Source: JAEUJM01 sp964635055 (GTDB lineage Bacteria > Actinomycetota > Acidimicrobiia > Acidimicrobiales > DATDAH01). Taken from it: DNA of 64,000 nucleotides. Made by a program: the position numbers and the translations under genes. The notes beneath the pieces were generated by a model that had not been told where the DNA came from, ran no database searches, and worked only from the letters and a program-made list of their open reading frames with translations. Of this stretch, positions 45,284 through 53,990 are shown piece after piece. How positions within the stretch are numbered: position 1 is the stretch's first letter; every line of letters starts with the position of its first letter. The stretch lies in contig CAZWMT010000032.1 of NCBI GenBank assembly GCA_964635055.1, positions 4,630-68,629 of the forward strand. The letters are read 5' to 3'.

Positions 45284-45348
45284 GCTTCCCGCTCCGGGCG
45301 ACTCCGTCGCCGGGCCGCTCGGGCCCCGCCCTCGTCCCTCGCGCTCAT
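45280..45348 (-). CDS. 22-aa EREA-type repeat frame (unit 1)
   Basis: The frame MSARDEGGARAARRRSRPER plus EA starts in the ATGA overlapping the stop of the PNPOx gene. The two units are 65-bp tandem DNA repeats whose ends are built so that each unit's GCATGA provides the stop of one frame and the start of the next. Confidence 0.5.
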   Translation of the reverse strand: MSARDEGGARAARRRSRPEREA

Positions 45349-45833
45349 GGTTGCTCCACCGGCGCACCGGCGCCGGGGCCCGGGGTCTGGTCGAACGACT
45401 CGTCGACGTCGACGGTGCAGGCGACGTACCCGGCCGGTCGCAGTCGCTCGAGCAGGCGGCGGGAGGTGCCGTCGGTCTGTTCGATGTCGGTGAAGAACTC
45501 GGCGAGGTAGCGCTCGGCGCGGGCCTCGTCGTCCGGGCCGGCAGGCTCCCACGCGGTCACGCGGCCCTTGAGCTGGAACGACCGCAAGGTCACCACGTCG
45601 GCGCCGGTGATGGCGATCCGGCCACCGTGGGCGTCGGCGCGGCGGAGGTTGGCGTGGGTGACCGGGTCGTCCGCGCTCAGCAGCAGGCGGATCGGGCCCC
45701 GTGTGCCCGGCCCCAGGGTGAGCCCCCACGCCCGGGCGGCGTGGGGAGCGCCGTCGGGGCCGACGGTGCCGATGATCAGGGCGCACCCGCGCTCGGCGAA
45801 CTGCCGGTCGATGCGATCGTCGAATTCAGCCAC
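45345..45833 (-). CDS. PNPOx-family FMN-binding split-barrel protein
   Basis: About 162 aa. The flavin-binding fold is indicated by CALIIGTVGPDGAPHAARAW, IRLLLSADDPVTHANLRRAD and VTLRSFQLKGRVTAWEP. Pyridoxamine oxidase activity is not implied, since most such actinobacterial proteins are F420- or FMN-linked reductases or sensors. GTG 45833 is preferred over TTG 45842 because TAAGTAAT lies at the right place for a -10 of a leaderless transcript. It is coupled through two repeat frames to a PNPOx-GAF regulator, suggesting a joint role. Confidence 0.75.
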   Translation of the reverse strand: MAEFDDRIDRQFAERGCALIIGTVGPDGAPHAARAWGLTLGPGTRGPIRLLLSADDPVTHANLRRADAHGGRIAITGADVVTLRSFQLKGRVTAWEPAGPDDEARAERYLAEFFTDIEQTDGTSRRLLERLRPAGYVACTVDVDESFDQTPGPGAGAPVEQP

Positions 45834-45940
45834 GGGTAGCAATTACTTAGCATCCGCTCACGAACCTTTGAGCCGCGGCCGTTCCCGGAAGCCCTCACGA
45901 TGGTCCTCGTCCCCATCACGACGGCCACGGAGGAACGACC

Positions 45941-46654
45941 ATGGCACTGATCACCGACATCACCACCCACCGCACCGAGGCTCCCGCGCTGGTGGTGCTC
46001 GACCTCTACAAGGACATCCACAAGGGCATCCGCGCCGACCTGTTCTCGGTCACCGCCCGGGCCGGCGAGGTCGACCCGCTCGATCGCCCGGGTCGGGTCG
46101 ACCTGGCCCGGCGGGTGCGCGCCGGCGTCGACCTGCTGGTCAGCCACGCCCACCACGAGGACACGGTGATCCAGCCGGTGCTCGAGACGGAGCGCCCCGA
46201 CCTGGCCGAGCTGATCGCCGCCGATCACCACCGCCTCGAGCCCCGCATGGACGACCTGATCGTGCTGGCCGGCGCGGTGGCCGAGGCCGGCGATGCCGAC
46301 GCCCGCCGCTGGGGCCACCACCTCTACCTCGAGCTGGCCGACTTCACGGGCACCTACCTGGCCCACCAGCACACCGAGGAGCGGGTGGTGATGCCCGCGC
46401 TCGAGGCGGCCCTCGGGGTCGAGGCCGTGGTCGGCCTGCACGAGGCCATCGTGGGCAGCATCCCGCCCGACGAGATGGCCTCGTCGCTGGCGGTCATGAT
46501 GCCGGCCATGAACGTCGACGACCGGGCCGAGCTGCTGGGTGGCATGCGCCAGGGGGCGCCCGGCGACGTGTTCGCCGGCGTGTGGGCCCTGGTCGGCACC
46601 GTCCTCGACCCTGCCGACACCGCGCGGCTGGCGAGCCGCCTCGGCCTCGACTGA
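45941..46654 (+). CDS. Hemerythrin-like domain protein
   Basis: 237 aa. Di-iron ligands of the hemerythrin pattern are visible: DLYKDIHKGIRADL (first His), LLVSHAHHEDTVIQPVLE (His and Glu), ADHHRLEPRMDDL, and YLAHQHTEERVVMPAL (His and Glu). Such proteins bind O2 or sense redox and nitrosative stress. ATG 45941 has GGAGG upstream. It is divergent from the PNPOx gene, sharing a 107-bp promoter region, and converges on the ABC permease across a terminator. Confidence 0.82.
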   Translation: MALITDITTHRTEAPALVVLDLYKDIHKGIRADLFSVTARAGEVDPLDRPGRVDLARRVRAGVDLLVSHAHHEDTVIQPVLETERPDLAELIAADHHRLEPRMDDLIVLAGAVAEAGDADARRWGHHLYLELADFTGTYLAHQHTEERVVMPALEAALGVEAVVGLHEAIVGSIPPDEMASSLAVMMPAMNVDDRAELLGGMRQGAPGDVFAGVWALVGTVLDPADTARLASRLGLD

Positions 46655-46672
46655 CCGGCCCCGGGCGCGCCG

Positions 46673-46712
46673 CCGGCCCCTCTCCGTGTCGTCGGACACG
46701 GAGAGGGGCCGG
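46673..46712. terminator. Bidirectional terminator hairpin
   Basis: 18-bp perfect arms CCGGCCCCTCTCCGTGTC (46673-46690) and their complement (46695-46712) enclose a GTCG loop, between the convergent hemerythrin and ABC permease genes. Confidence 0.85.
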
Positions 46713-46726
46713 TCGCGTGTTCCCGG

Positions 46727-49309
46727 TCAGCTGGTGCGCAGCGCCTCCAGCACCGGCACCCGGGCCGCGGTGCGGGCGGGGAGCAGCGCCGCGGCCACAC
46801 CGGCGACCGCGGCGAGGGCCACGATGGCCGCGAGCTGGGCGTAGGGGACCGAGAGCACCTCGAACCCCTGCGAGGCGAGGGTGTCGACGAGGGCCCAGGC
46901 GAAGCCGAGCCCGATGACCAGGCCCAGCACCGTGCCCAGCAGGGCGATGATCACCGACTCCCAGCGGACCGTGGCCCGGACCTGGCCCCGCGCCATGCCC
47001 ACGGCTCGGAGCAGCCCCAGCTCACGGGTGCGCTCGTACACCGAGAGCCCCAGGGTGTTGGCGATGCCGAACAGGGCGATCAGCACGGCCAGCGCCAGCA
47101 GGGCGTAGATGAGGTTGAGCATCTGGTTGATGACGCTCGCCCGGCTGTGGGTGAACTCGTCGGTGGTGAGCAGGTGGGCCGTCGGGTAGTCGGCCAGCGC
47201 CGACGACAGCGCCGCCCGGGCCTGGTCCATCGAGACGCCGTCGGCGTTGGTGACGAACAGGAAGCTGTCCACCGGCTCCACCCCGTGGGCGTCGAAGGCG
47301 GCGATGCTCATCGCATAGCGGCCCATGGGCTCGTAGGTGTCGTAGACGGCGGCGACCCGGAAGGCCTGGGCCCGAGCGGCCCGGTCAGAGCGGACAGCGG
47401 GTTCGCCGGTGTCGGCCAGCTCGATGGTGACGGTGTCGCCCACGCCCACGCCGAGCGCCTCGGCCTGGTCCGTGTGGACGGCGACGGTGTCGACGCCGAG
47501 GTCGGCGACCGAGCCGTCGGTCACGGCCAGATCCGCGACCTGCTCGATCTGCGCAGGATCGAACGCCGAGATGGTGGCACCGTGGCCGTCCACCTTGGCC
47601 GGCGTGTAGCGCATGGCGGACATGGCGCCCACCTCGGGCAGCGCCGCAACCGCTCGGCCGGCCTCGGGGCTGAGCCCGCCCTGCCCGAAGGTGGTGTCGA
47701 TGATCCAGTCGCAGCGGGCGGCCTGGTCGACGCTGTTGGCGATCGAGGCCCGGGCCGAGGCACCGAACACGGTGATGAACACCACCAGGCCGACGCCGAT
47801 CATCAGCGCCGAGGCGGTGGCCGACGTGCGCTTGGGGTTCCGGGTCGCGTTCTCCCGGGCCATCGTTCCGGTCATCCCCCGGAAGCGGGGCAACGGGGCG
47901 CCGATGAGACGGCTGACGGGCCGGGCGATGATCGGGCCGAGCACACCGACGCCGAGGAACACGACGGCCGCACCCATGCCGACCAAGCCGGCATCGCCGC
48001 CGCCGAGCCCCATGGCCAGCAGGGCCATGCCGGCGACGGTCACGACCGCACCGATGACGGCCCGGCGCACCGAGCGACCGGAGCGGTCGACGGCCACGTC
48101 GCGGATGGCGGCGATGGGCGCCACCTTGGCCGCCCGGCGGGCGGGGACGATGGCGGCCACCAGGGTCACGACGGTGCCGACGGCCATGCAGATGGCCACC
48201 GTGGAGCCGGACACGACCAGCCCGCCGGCCGGCAGGTCGAGGCCGAAGCTGTTCAGCAGGGCCTTGAGGCCGACCGCGGCGCCGATGCCCAGGAACACGC
48301 CGAGCGCGGAGGCCAGGACGCCGGTGACCAGGGCCTCGAGCTTGGTGGCCCGGGCGACCTGGCGGCGGCTGGCGCCGATGGCCCGCAGCATGGCCGTCTC
48401 CTTGGTGCGCTGGGCGACCGTGATGGAGAAGGTGTTCGAGATCACGAACGAGCCGACCAGGAGGGCGGTGATGGCGAAGGCCATCAGGAACGTGCTCATG
48501 AAGCCGACGGCCTCGCCGTCCTCCGCCTTGGCCGCGGCCACGGCCTCGGTGTGGGTGAGCGCCTCGACGTGGGGCGTCGAGCGCAGCGCCTGGGTCAGGT
48601 TGCGGGTGACCTCGTCGGAGGACACGCCGGGACCGGCCCGTACGGCGATGGCGTCGTAGCGGCCGGGCTCACCGATGGTGTCCGACGCGGTCTGCGCCGT
48701 GAAGGCGATCACCGGGGAGCCGGCGGCGTTGTCGGCGCCGCCGTAGGTGACCACGCCGGCCAGCGTGTAGGTGTCGGAGCCCGCGGGGGTGACGACCCGG
48801 ACGGGTTGGCCGACAGCGAAGTGGCCGGCCCGGGCGGTGGCCCGGTCGATCACGACCTCGTCGGCCGCCGCCGGCGCGTGGCCGTCGACGAGCTCGGTGG
48901 GGTTGAGCTCTGGGTCGTCGCTCCAGGCCATGGCCTTGGGGATGGCGCGGTTCTCGCCGTCGTCGAGCAGGCGGCCGTCGTGGCCGACGACCTGGGCGAT
49001 GCCCTCGACCCGGGGCACGGCGGCGGCGACGCCGGGCACGCCCTGGACGGTGGTCAGGACGGACTGGTCGACGGTGGCGCGGACGACGGTGCCGTCGTTG
49101 CCGGTCACGACCTGGCTCGACCGGACGAGGGCGTCGGTGCCCTCGAGGGCGTTGCCGGAGACGGTCTCGTAGGCATGGGACAGGGTGGCGGTGAGCACGA
49201 GGGTGCCGGCCATGAAGGCCACGCCCAGGGCGACCGCCACGGCGGTGAAGGCGAAGCGGGCACGGTGGGCCCGGATGTTGGACAGGGTCAGCTTCAGCAT
49301 CTGGATCAC
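46727..49309 (-). CDS. ABC transporter permease, FtsX/MacB type
   Basis: 860 aa with two FtsX-like modules. An N-terminal membrane helix (FAFTAVAVALGVAFMAGTLV) and an extracytoplasmic domain are followed by three helices (MAFAITALLVGSFVISNTFS and onward) and the coupling segment ETAMLRAIGASRRQVARATK. The second module repeats this (TRELGLLRAVGMARGQVRAT). Such permeases export lipids, peptides or antibiotics, or act in envelope signalling. GTG 49309 overlaps the ATPase stop (GTGA); ATG 49300 is an alternative. It lies beside a divergent two-component system, a common pairing for envelope-stress exporters. Confidence 0.88.
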   Translation of the reverse strand: MIQMLKLTLSNIRAHRARFAFTAVAVALGVAFMAGTLVLTATLSHAYETVSGNALEGTDALVRSSQVVTGNDGTVVRATVDQSVLTTVQGVPGVAAAVPRVEGIAQVVGHDGRLLDDGENRAIPKAMAWSDDPELNPTELVDGHAPAAADEVVIDRATARAGHFAVGQPVRVVTPAGSDTYTLAGVVTYGGADNAAGSPVIAFTAQTASDTIGEPGRYDAIAVRAGPGVSSDEVTRNLTQALRSTPHVEALTHTEAVAAAKAEDGEAVGFMSTFLMAFAITALLVGSFVISNTFSITVAQRTKETAMLRAIGASRRQVARATKLEALVTGVLASALGVFLGIGAAVGLKALLNSFGLDLPAGGLVVSGSTVAICMAVGTVVTLVAAIVPARRAAKVAPIAAIRDVAVDRSGRSVRRAVIGAVVTVAGMALLAMGLGGGDAGLVGMGAAVVFLGVGVLGPIIARPVSRLIGAPLPRFRGMTGTMARENATRNPKRTSATASALMIGVGLVVFITVFGASARASIANSVDQAARCDWIIDTTFGQGGLSPEAGRAVAALPEVGAMSAMRYTPAKVDGHGATISAFDPAQIEQVADLAVTDGSVADLGVDTVAVHTDQAEALGVGVGDTVTIELADTGEPAVRSDRAARAQAFRVAAVYDTYEPMGRYAMSIAAFDAHGVEPVDSFLFVTNADGVSMDQARAALSSALADYPTAHLLTTDEFTHSRASVINQMLNLIYALLALAVLIALFGIANTLGLSVYERTRELGLLRAVGMARGQVRATVRWESVIIALLGTVLGLVIGLGFAWALVDTLASQGFEVLSVPYAQLAAIVALAAVAGVAAALLPARTAARVPVLEALRTS

Positions 49310-50091
49310 GCTCCGAAGTGCCGCATGCGGTCGAAGACCGAGTCGGCGGTGGGGTCGGGCAGGTCGTCGACGATCCGGCCGTCCGCGAGGAACACGGCCC
49401 GATCGGCGTAGGAGGCGGCCACCGGGTCGTGGGTGACCATCACGATGGTCTGGCCGAACTCGCGCACGGCCTGACGCATGAAGGAGAGGATCTCGGCGCC
49501 GGTGCGGGAGTCGAGGTTCCCGGTGGGCTCGTCGGCGAAGATGACCTCGGGACGCCCGGCGAGGGCGCGGGCCACGGCCACCCGCTGCTGCTGGCCACCG
49601 GAGAGCTCCGACGGGCGGTGCTCGAGGCGGTGGCGCAGGCCCACGGTGTCGATCACGTGGTCGACCCAGGCCTGGTCGGGCCGCCGGCCGGCGAGGGCCA
49701 TCGGCAGGGTGATGTTCTCCGCCGCGGTCAGCGTCGGGACCAGGTTGAAGGCCTGGAACACGAAGCCGATCCGGTCGCGGCGCAGCTTGGTGAGCTGGCG
49801 CTCCTTGAGGCGGCCGAGCTCGGTCGTCCCGACGAACACCGAGCCGGAGGACAGGTCGTCCAGGCCGGCGAGGCAGTGCATCAGGGTGGACTTGCCCGAG
49901 CCCGAGGGGCCCATGATGGCGGTGAAGCGGCCGGCGGCGAAGGCGACGCTGACGCCGTCGAGCGCTCGAACCTGGGTCTCGCCCCGCCCGTAGACCTTGG
50001 TGGCCTCGAGCGCGGTGGCGGCCGCCGGGGCCCCGGTGGGCGCCCCGGCCGGTGCCTGCCGGCTGGAGGGTGCTTCGAGGATGGTGGACAT
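49306..50091 (-). CDS. ABC transporter ATP-binding protein, MacB/LolD type
   Basis: 261 aa. Walker A IMGPSGSGKSTLMHCLAGLD, signature RPSELSGGQQQRVAVARALA, Walker B VIFADEPTGNLDSRTG and the H-loop VMVTHD are complete. It powers the FtsX-type permease. A roughly 25-residue Ala/Pro-rich N-terminal extension precedes the domain. ATG 50091 is followed by the divergent histidine kinase 249 bp away, with a 20-bp palindrome between them. Confidence 0.92.
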   Translation of the reverse strand: MSTILEAPSSRQAPAGAPTGAPAAATALEATKVYGRGETQVRALDGVSVAFAAGRFTAIMGPSGSGKSTLMHCLAGLDDLSSGSVFVGTTELGRLKERQLTKLRRDRIGFVFQAFNLVPTLTAAENITLPMALAGRRPDQAWVDHVIDTVGLRHRLEHRPSELSGGQQQRVAVARALAGRPEVIFADEPTGNLDSRTGAEILSFMRQAVREFGQTIVMVTHDPVAASYADRAVFLADGRIVDDLPDPTADSVFDRMRHFGA

Positions 50092-50264
50092 GGTTGCTCC
50101 GTTTCGTCGGGGTTGGTCGGTGTCTCCGGCCACCACCCACGGTGCGCCGCAGCGGCCGCAGGGTCGTCGGCCCTTGGGTTCGTTGGTGGTCACCCGGAAG
50201 TCGGATCCTGCGCGGCCGCGGCACGCTCTGGGGGCCGGGCGCGTACGCCTCCCGCCACGCGCTC

Positions 50265-50284
50265 CGTACATCTCGAGATGTACG
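50265..50284. promoter_or_regulatory. 20-bp perfect palindrome between ABC exporter and kinase genes
   Basis: CGTACATCTCGAGATGTACG is fully self-complementary. It lies 174 bp upstream of the ABC ATPase gene and 56 bp upstream of the kinase gene. This is the form of a NarL/LuxR-type response regulator site, and the cognate regulator is encoded at 51629. TACGGT at 50327-50332 may be the -10 of a leaderless kinase transcript. Confidence 0.5.
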
Positions 50285-50339
50285 CGGGACCCGCCTCCGG
50301 TCGGATGCGCGGGCGGTCGCCCCCACCTACGGTGATCCT

Positions 50340-51632
50340 GTGGACTTCCCCTGGGCCGACCGCCTCCGCCGGGCCGTCGCGGGCCACCCCGCGATCGTGG
50401 ACGCGGTGTGGGCGACGCTGTTCGTGGTCGCCGCACTCCTGTCGACACGGGACACGTCCGCGGTGCGCTATGGCACGGCGCTGACCGACGACGCCGGCGG
50501 ATGGCTGCTGCTGCTCGCCGTCACCGTCCCGTACTACGTGCGACGGAAGTCACCCGTGGCCGTCTACGTGGTGTCGTCGCTCGCGGTCATGGTGCTGTCG
50601 GGCCTCGAGTACCAGGAGGGGGCCACCCCGCTCATCGCCCTGTTCGGCGCGTACACCGTCGGCGCCCGCTGCCGGGCCCGGGTGGTCGTCTACGCCTACG
50701 TGTACACCGTGTTGGGCCTCACGGCGCTGTACCTGTCGGACACCTCGCACTTCGACACCGCCAACCTGGTCTCCTACACCGGCCTGTTCGCCGCGGCCTT
50801 CCTCTTCGGCTGGAGCCTCCAGTCCCGTGCCGCCCGCCTCGCCGCCCTCGAGCAGCGGGCCGAGGCGGTGGAGCGTGAGCACGAAGAGGAGGCGCGGCGG
50901 GCGTTGGCCGACGAGCGCCTGCGCATCGCCCAGGAACTGCACGACGTGGTGGCCCACTCCATGGGGGTCATCGCCGTGCAGGCCGGGGCGGGCATGCACG
51001 TGATCGACCGTGACCCGGACGCGGCCAAGCGCTCGCTCGAGGCCATCTCCGACACGAGCCGCTCGACCCTCACCGAGCTGCGGCGGCTGCTCGGCGTGCT
51101 CCGCGACGAGGAGGGGGAGCGAGCTGGCGCGGCGTACGCTCCGGCGCCGGGCCTGTCGAACCTCGACGCGCTCGTGCGGGAGGTGACCGACGCCGGCGTG
51201 GCGACGACCCTCCACGTGGACGGTCCCGCGGGCGACGTGCCTGCGGGGGTCGCGCTCACCACCTACCGCATCGTCCAGGAGGCGCTCACGAACGTGTTGA
51301 AGCACGGCGGTCCCGGGGCGACCGCGACCGTGGCGGTCACCGTCGGGCCGGCCGCCATCGAGATCGACGTGCGCGACGACGGCCGGGGCATCGACCTGGC
51401 CGGCGCGGGGTCGGAGCGGTCCCTCGAGGGCGGGAAGCAGGGCGCCACCGGTCATGGTCTGGTCGGCATGCGCGAGCGGGTGGCGGTCTACGGCGGCACC
51501 CTCGACGCCGGTCCGCAGGTGGGGGGAGGCTTCCGGGTCCGAGCCCGCCTGCCCTACACGGACCGGGACACGGCCGGCGACACCGACGGCCCCCACCGAG
51601 CGCACGCCGCGACCGCGGAGGCAGGCTCGTGA
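50340..51632 (+). CDS. Sensor histidine kinase, NarL/HisKA_3 type
   Basis: 430 aa from GTG 50340. The N-terminus holds about five hydrophobic helices (WATLFVVAALLSTRD, WLLLLAVTVPYYV, FAAAFLFGWSL). The HisKA_3 phosphoacceptor is H201 in LRIAQELHDVVAHSMGVIAV, followed by the ATPase domain (ALTNVLKHGG as N box, DDGRGIDLAG as G1, GHGLVGMRERV as G2). There is no large extracytoplasmic loop, as in kinases that sense membrane stress. It overlaps the response regulator gene (GTGA) and is divergent from the ABC exporter it probably controls. Confidence 0.88.
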   Translation: MDFPWADRLRRAVAGHPAIVDAVWATLFVVAALLSTRDTSAVRYGTALTDDAGGWLLLLAVTVPYYVRRKSPVAVYVVSSLAVMVLSGLEYQEGATPLIALFGAYTVGARCRARVVVYAYVYTVLGLTALYLSDTSHFDTANLVSYTGLFAAAFLFGWSLQSRAARLAALEQRAEAVEREHEEEARRALADERLRIAQELHDVVAHSMGVIAVQAGAGMHVIDRDPDAAKRSLEAISDTSRSTLTELRRLLGVLRDEEGERAGAAYAPAPGLSNLDALVREVTDAGVATTLHVDGPAGDVPAGVALTTYRIVQEALTNVLKHGGPGATATVAVTVGPAAIEIDVRDDGRGIDLAGAGSERSLEGGKQGATGHGLVGMRERVAVYGGTLDAGPQVGGGFRVRARLPYTDRDTAGDTDGPHRAHAATAEAGS

Positions 51633-52297
51633 TCCGGGTCGCCGTGGTCGACGACCAGGCCCTGGTGCGCAGCGGCTTCACCGTGTTGCTCCGATCAGAC
51701 CCCGACCTCGAGGTGGTAGGCGAGGCGGCCGACGGGGCCGAGGCGGTGGCCCTCGCCCTCCGTGAGCGCCCCGACGTGATCCTCATGGACATCCGCATGC
51801 CCGACGTCGACGGGATCGAGGCCACGCGGCGCATCACCGCAGACGACCGCACTGCCGGCTGCCGGGTGCTGATCCTCACCACCTTCGACCTCGACGAGTA
51901 CGTCTTCGAGGCGCTCCGGGCCGGGGCGAGCGGGTTCCTCCTGAAGGACACCCTGCCCGACGAGCTGCTGGCCGCCGTCCGGGTGATCGCCGACGGCGAG
52001 GCCCTCCTGGCGCCGAGCATCACCCGCCGCCTGATCGAGGAGTTCTCCCAGCGCCCGGCAGGCACGCCCGTAGCGGAGAACCCGGGCCTGGCGCTGCTCA
52101 CCGAGCGTGAGCACGAGGTGCTCGTGGCCGTGGCCCGGGGGAACTCGAACGCGGAGATCGCCGAGTCGCTGTACATGTCGGTGGCCACCGCCAAGACCCA
52201 CGTGAGCCGCCTGCTCACCAAGCTGGGGGTCCGCGACCGCGCCCAGCTGGTGGTTGTGGCCTACGAGTCGGGCGTGGTCACCCCCGGCGCGCCGTGA
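51629..52297 (+). CDS. Response regulator, NarL/LuxR family
   Basis: 222 aa. The receiver domain has phosphoacceptor D54 in VILMDIRMPDVDGIEATRRI. The C-terminal LuxR helix-turn-helix reads LTEREHEVLVAVARGNSNAE, IAESLYMSVATAKTHVSRLL. Start GTG 51629 overlaps the kinase stop, so the pair is made in fixed ratio. The likely target is the divergent ABC exporter through the palindrome at 50265-50284. Confidence 0.92.
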   Translation: MIRVAVVDDQALVRSGFTVLLRSDPDLEVVGEAADGAEAVALALRERPDVILMDIRMPDVDGIEATRRITADDRTAGCRVLILTTFDLDEYVFEALRAGASGFLLKDTLPDELLAAVRVIADGEALLAPSITRRLIEEFSQRPAGTPVAENPGLALLTEREHEVLVAVARGNSNAEIAESLYMSVATAKTHVSRLLTKLGVRDRAQLVVVAYESGVVTPGAP

Positions 52298-52309
52298 GCC
52301 ACCGCCGCC

Positions 52310-53794
52310 TCACGCCAGCTTCACGTAGATCTGCTTGGATTCGAGGAAGGCGTCGAGCCCGTAGGGGCCCAGCTCGCGGCCGATGCCGGACTGCTTGAAC
52401 CCGCCCCACGACGCCTCGCTCGGCGCCGGCTGCGAGTCGTTGATCCACACGACGCCGGCCCGCACGGCGCGGGCGGCGGTGAACGCCTTGGTGATGTCGC
52501 GGGTCCAGATGGCCGCGGCCAGGCCGTACTCGGTGTCGTTGGCCATCGCCGTCACCTCGTCGGCGTCGTCGAAGGGCACCACCGTGGCCACCGGACCGAA
52601 GATCTCCTCGCGGGCGATGGTGAGGTCGAGCGACTCGGTCTCGAACACCGTGGGCGGCACGAAGAAGCCGCCGGCCAGGGCCGGGTCGTCGGGCCGGCGG
52701 CCCTCGTAGGCCAGGCGGGCGCCCTCGGTGCGGCCGGTGCCGATGTAGCCCTCCACCCGGTCGCGCTGGGTCGCGCTGACCAGAGGCCCCATGGTGACGT
52801 CGGGGTCGAAGCCCGACCCGAGCGTGATGGCCCGCGCCTCGTCGACCAGCCCCGACAGCACCTCGTCGTACACGGGTCGCTCGACGAAGATGCGGCTCCC
52901 CGCCGAGCACACCTCCCCCTGGTTCCCGAAGATGCCCTCGGCCGTGCCCGGCACCGCGGCCGCCAGGTCGGCGTCGGCGAACACGATGTTGGGGCTCTTG
53001 CCCCCGAGCTCGAGGGTGACCCGCTTCAGGTCGTCGGCGCACAGCCGCATGATGTGGCGGCCCACCGCCTTCGAACCGGTGAAGCTGATCTTGTCGACCC
53101 CGCGGTGGGTGACGAGGGGCTCGCCGGCGTGGGGGCCCGTGCCGGTGACGACGTTCAGCACCCCCGGCGGCAGGCCCGCCTCGACGGCCAGGCGGCCGAG
53201 CGCCAGCGCGGTGAGGGGGGTCTGCTCGGCGGGCTTGAGGACCACGGTGCACCCCGCGGCGAGGGCGGGGGCCACCTTCTGGCTGGCCATCAGCAGTGGG
53301 TAGTTCCACGGGACGATGAGGCCGCACACGCCCACCGGCTCCTTCACGATGAGGCTCAACGCCTCGGGGCCGACCGGCGGGATGTCGCCGCTGATCTTGG
53401 TGGCCCAGCCGGCGTAGTACTCGAACAGGAAGGCGGCCTCGTCGATGTCCCAGCGGGCGTCGGCGAGGGGCTTGCCGCAGTCGCGGGTCTCGAGCGCGGC
53501 CAGCTCGTCGGCGTCGCGGCGCAACAGCGACGCCAGGGCGAACAGCCGCTCGGCCCGCTCGCGCTCGGCCACCGCCATGCCCCACGAGCCGTCGGCGAAC
53601 GCCCGCCGGGCGGCGGTGACGGCGAGATCGACGTCGCCGGCGCCCGCATCGGGGACCGAGGCGATCAGCTCGCCGGTCGCGGGGTCGACCGTGTCGAGGC
53701 GGGCGCCGTCGAGAGCGTCGACCCAGGCGCCGTCGATGAGCATCTGCGATGAGCTGGCGGTGAGCAGGGTGTCGGGGAGGCGGGTGGCGGCCAT
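52310..53794 (-). CDS. Aldehyde dehydrogenase, betaine aldehyde dehydrogenase-like
   Basis: 494 aa from ATG 53794. Active-site residues are N164 (IVPWNYPLLM), general base E262 (VTLELGGKSPNIV) and nucleophile C296 (NQGEVCSAGSR). The IPWNYP/LELGGKS/GQ-CSAG set is that of the broad betaine/gamma-aminobutyraldehyde dehydrogenase group; the exact substrate is unclear. It converges on the response regulator with only 12 nt between stops. It is unlike the aldehyde dehydrogenase at 3796 in its motifs, so not a recent duplicate. Confidence 0.9.
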   Translation of the reverse strand: MAATRLPDTLLTASSSQMLIDGAWVDALDGARLDTVDPATGELIASVPDAGAGDVDLAVTAARRAFADGSWGMAVAERERAERLFALASLLRRDADELAALETRDCGKPLADARWDIDEAAFLFEYYAGWATKISGDIPPVGPEALSLIVKEPVGVCGLIVPWNYPLLMASQKVAPALAAGCTVVLKPAEQTPLTALALGRLAVEAGLPPGVLNVVTGTGPHAGEPLVTHRGVDKISFTGSKAVGRHIMRLCADDLKRVTLELGGKSPNIVFADADLAAAVPGTAEGIFGNQGEVCSAGSRIFVERPVYDEVLSGLVDEARAITLGSGFDPDVTMGPLVSATQRDRVEGYIGTGRTEGARLAYEGRRPDDPALAGGFFVPPTVFETESLDLTIAREEIFGPVATVVPFDDADEVTAMANDTEYGLAAAIWTRDITKAFTAARAVRAGVVWINDSQPAPSEASWGGFKQSGIGRELGPYGLDAFLESKQIYVKLA

Positions 53795-53870
53795 GACCCC
53801 GAGGCTAAGGGGCCGCGCCACCCACGGCGGACCCGGCGTCACCGACGCCGCCGAGGGACCGGGGTTCATC

Positions 53871-53921
53871 CACACGCACCGGCCGGGACATGGAGGGGGG
53901 TGGCCCCGACCGGCGCGTGTG
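53871..53921. terminator. Probable terminator hairpin after the receiver-like gene
   Basis: CACACGCACCGG (53871-53882) can pair with CCGGCGCGTGTG (53910-53921) with one mismatch, around a 27-nt loop. It lies downstream of the leftward receiver-like gene and upstream of the aldehyde dehydrogenase gene. Confidence 0.4.
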
Positions 53922-53990
53922 GCGATCACGACCCCACGACGACCACGACGGCGAGGACCCCCCAGGAGGGGCCGCATCGCCGCCGTCGCC

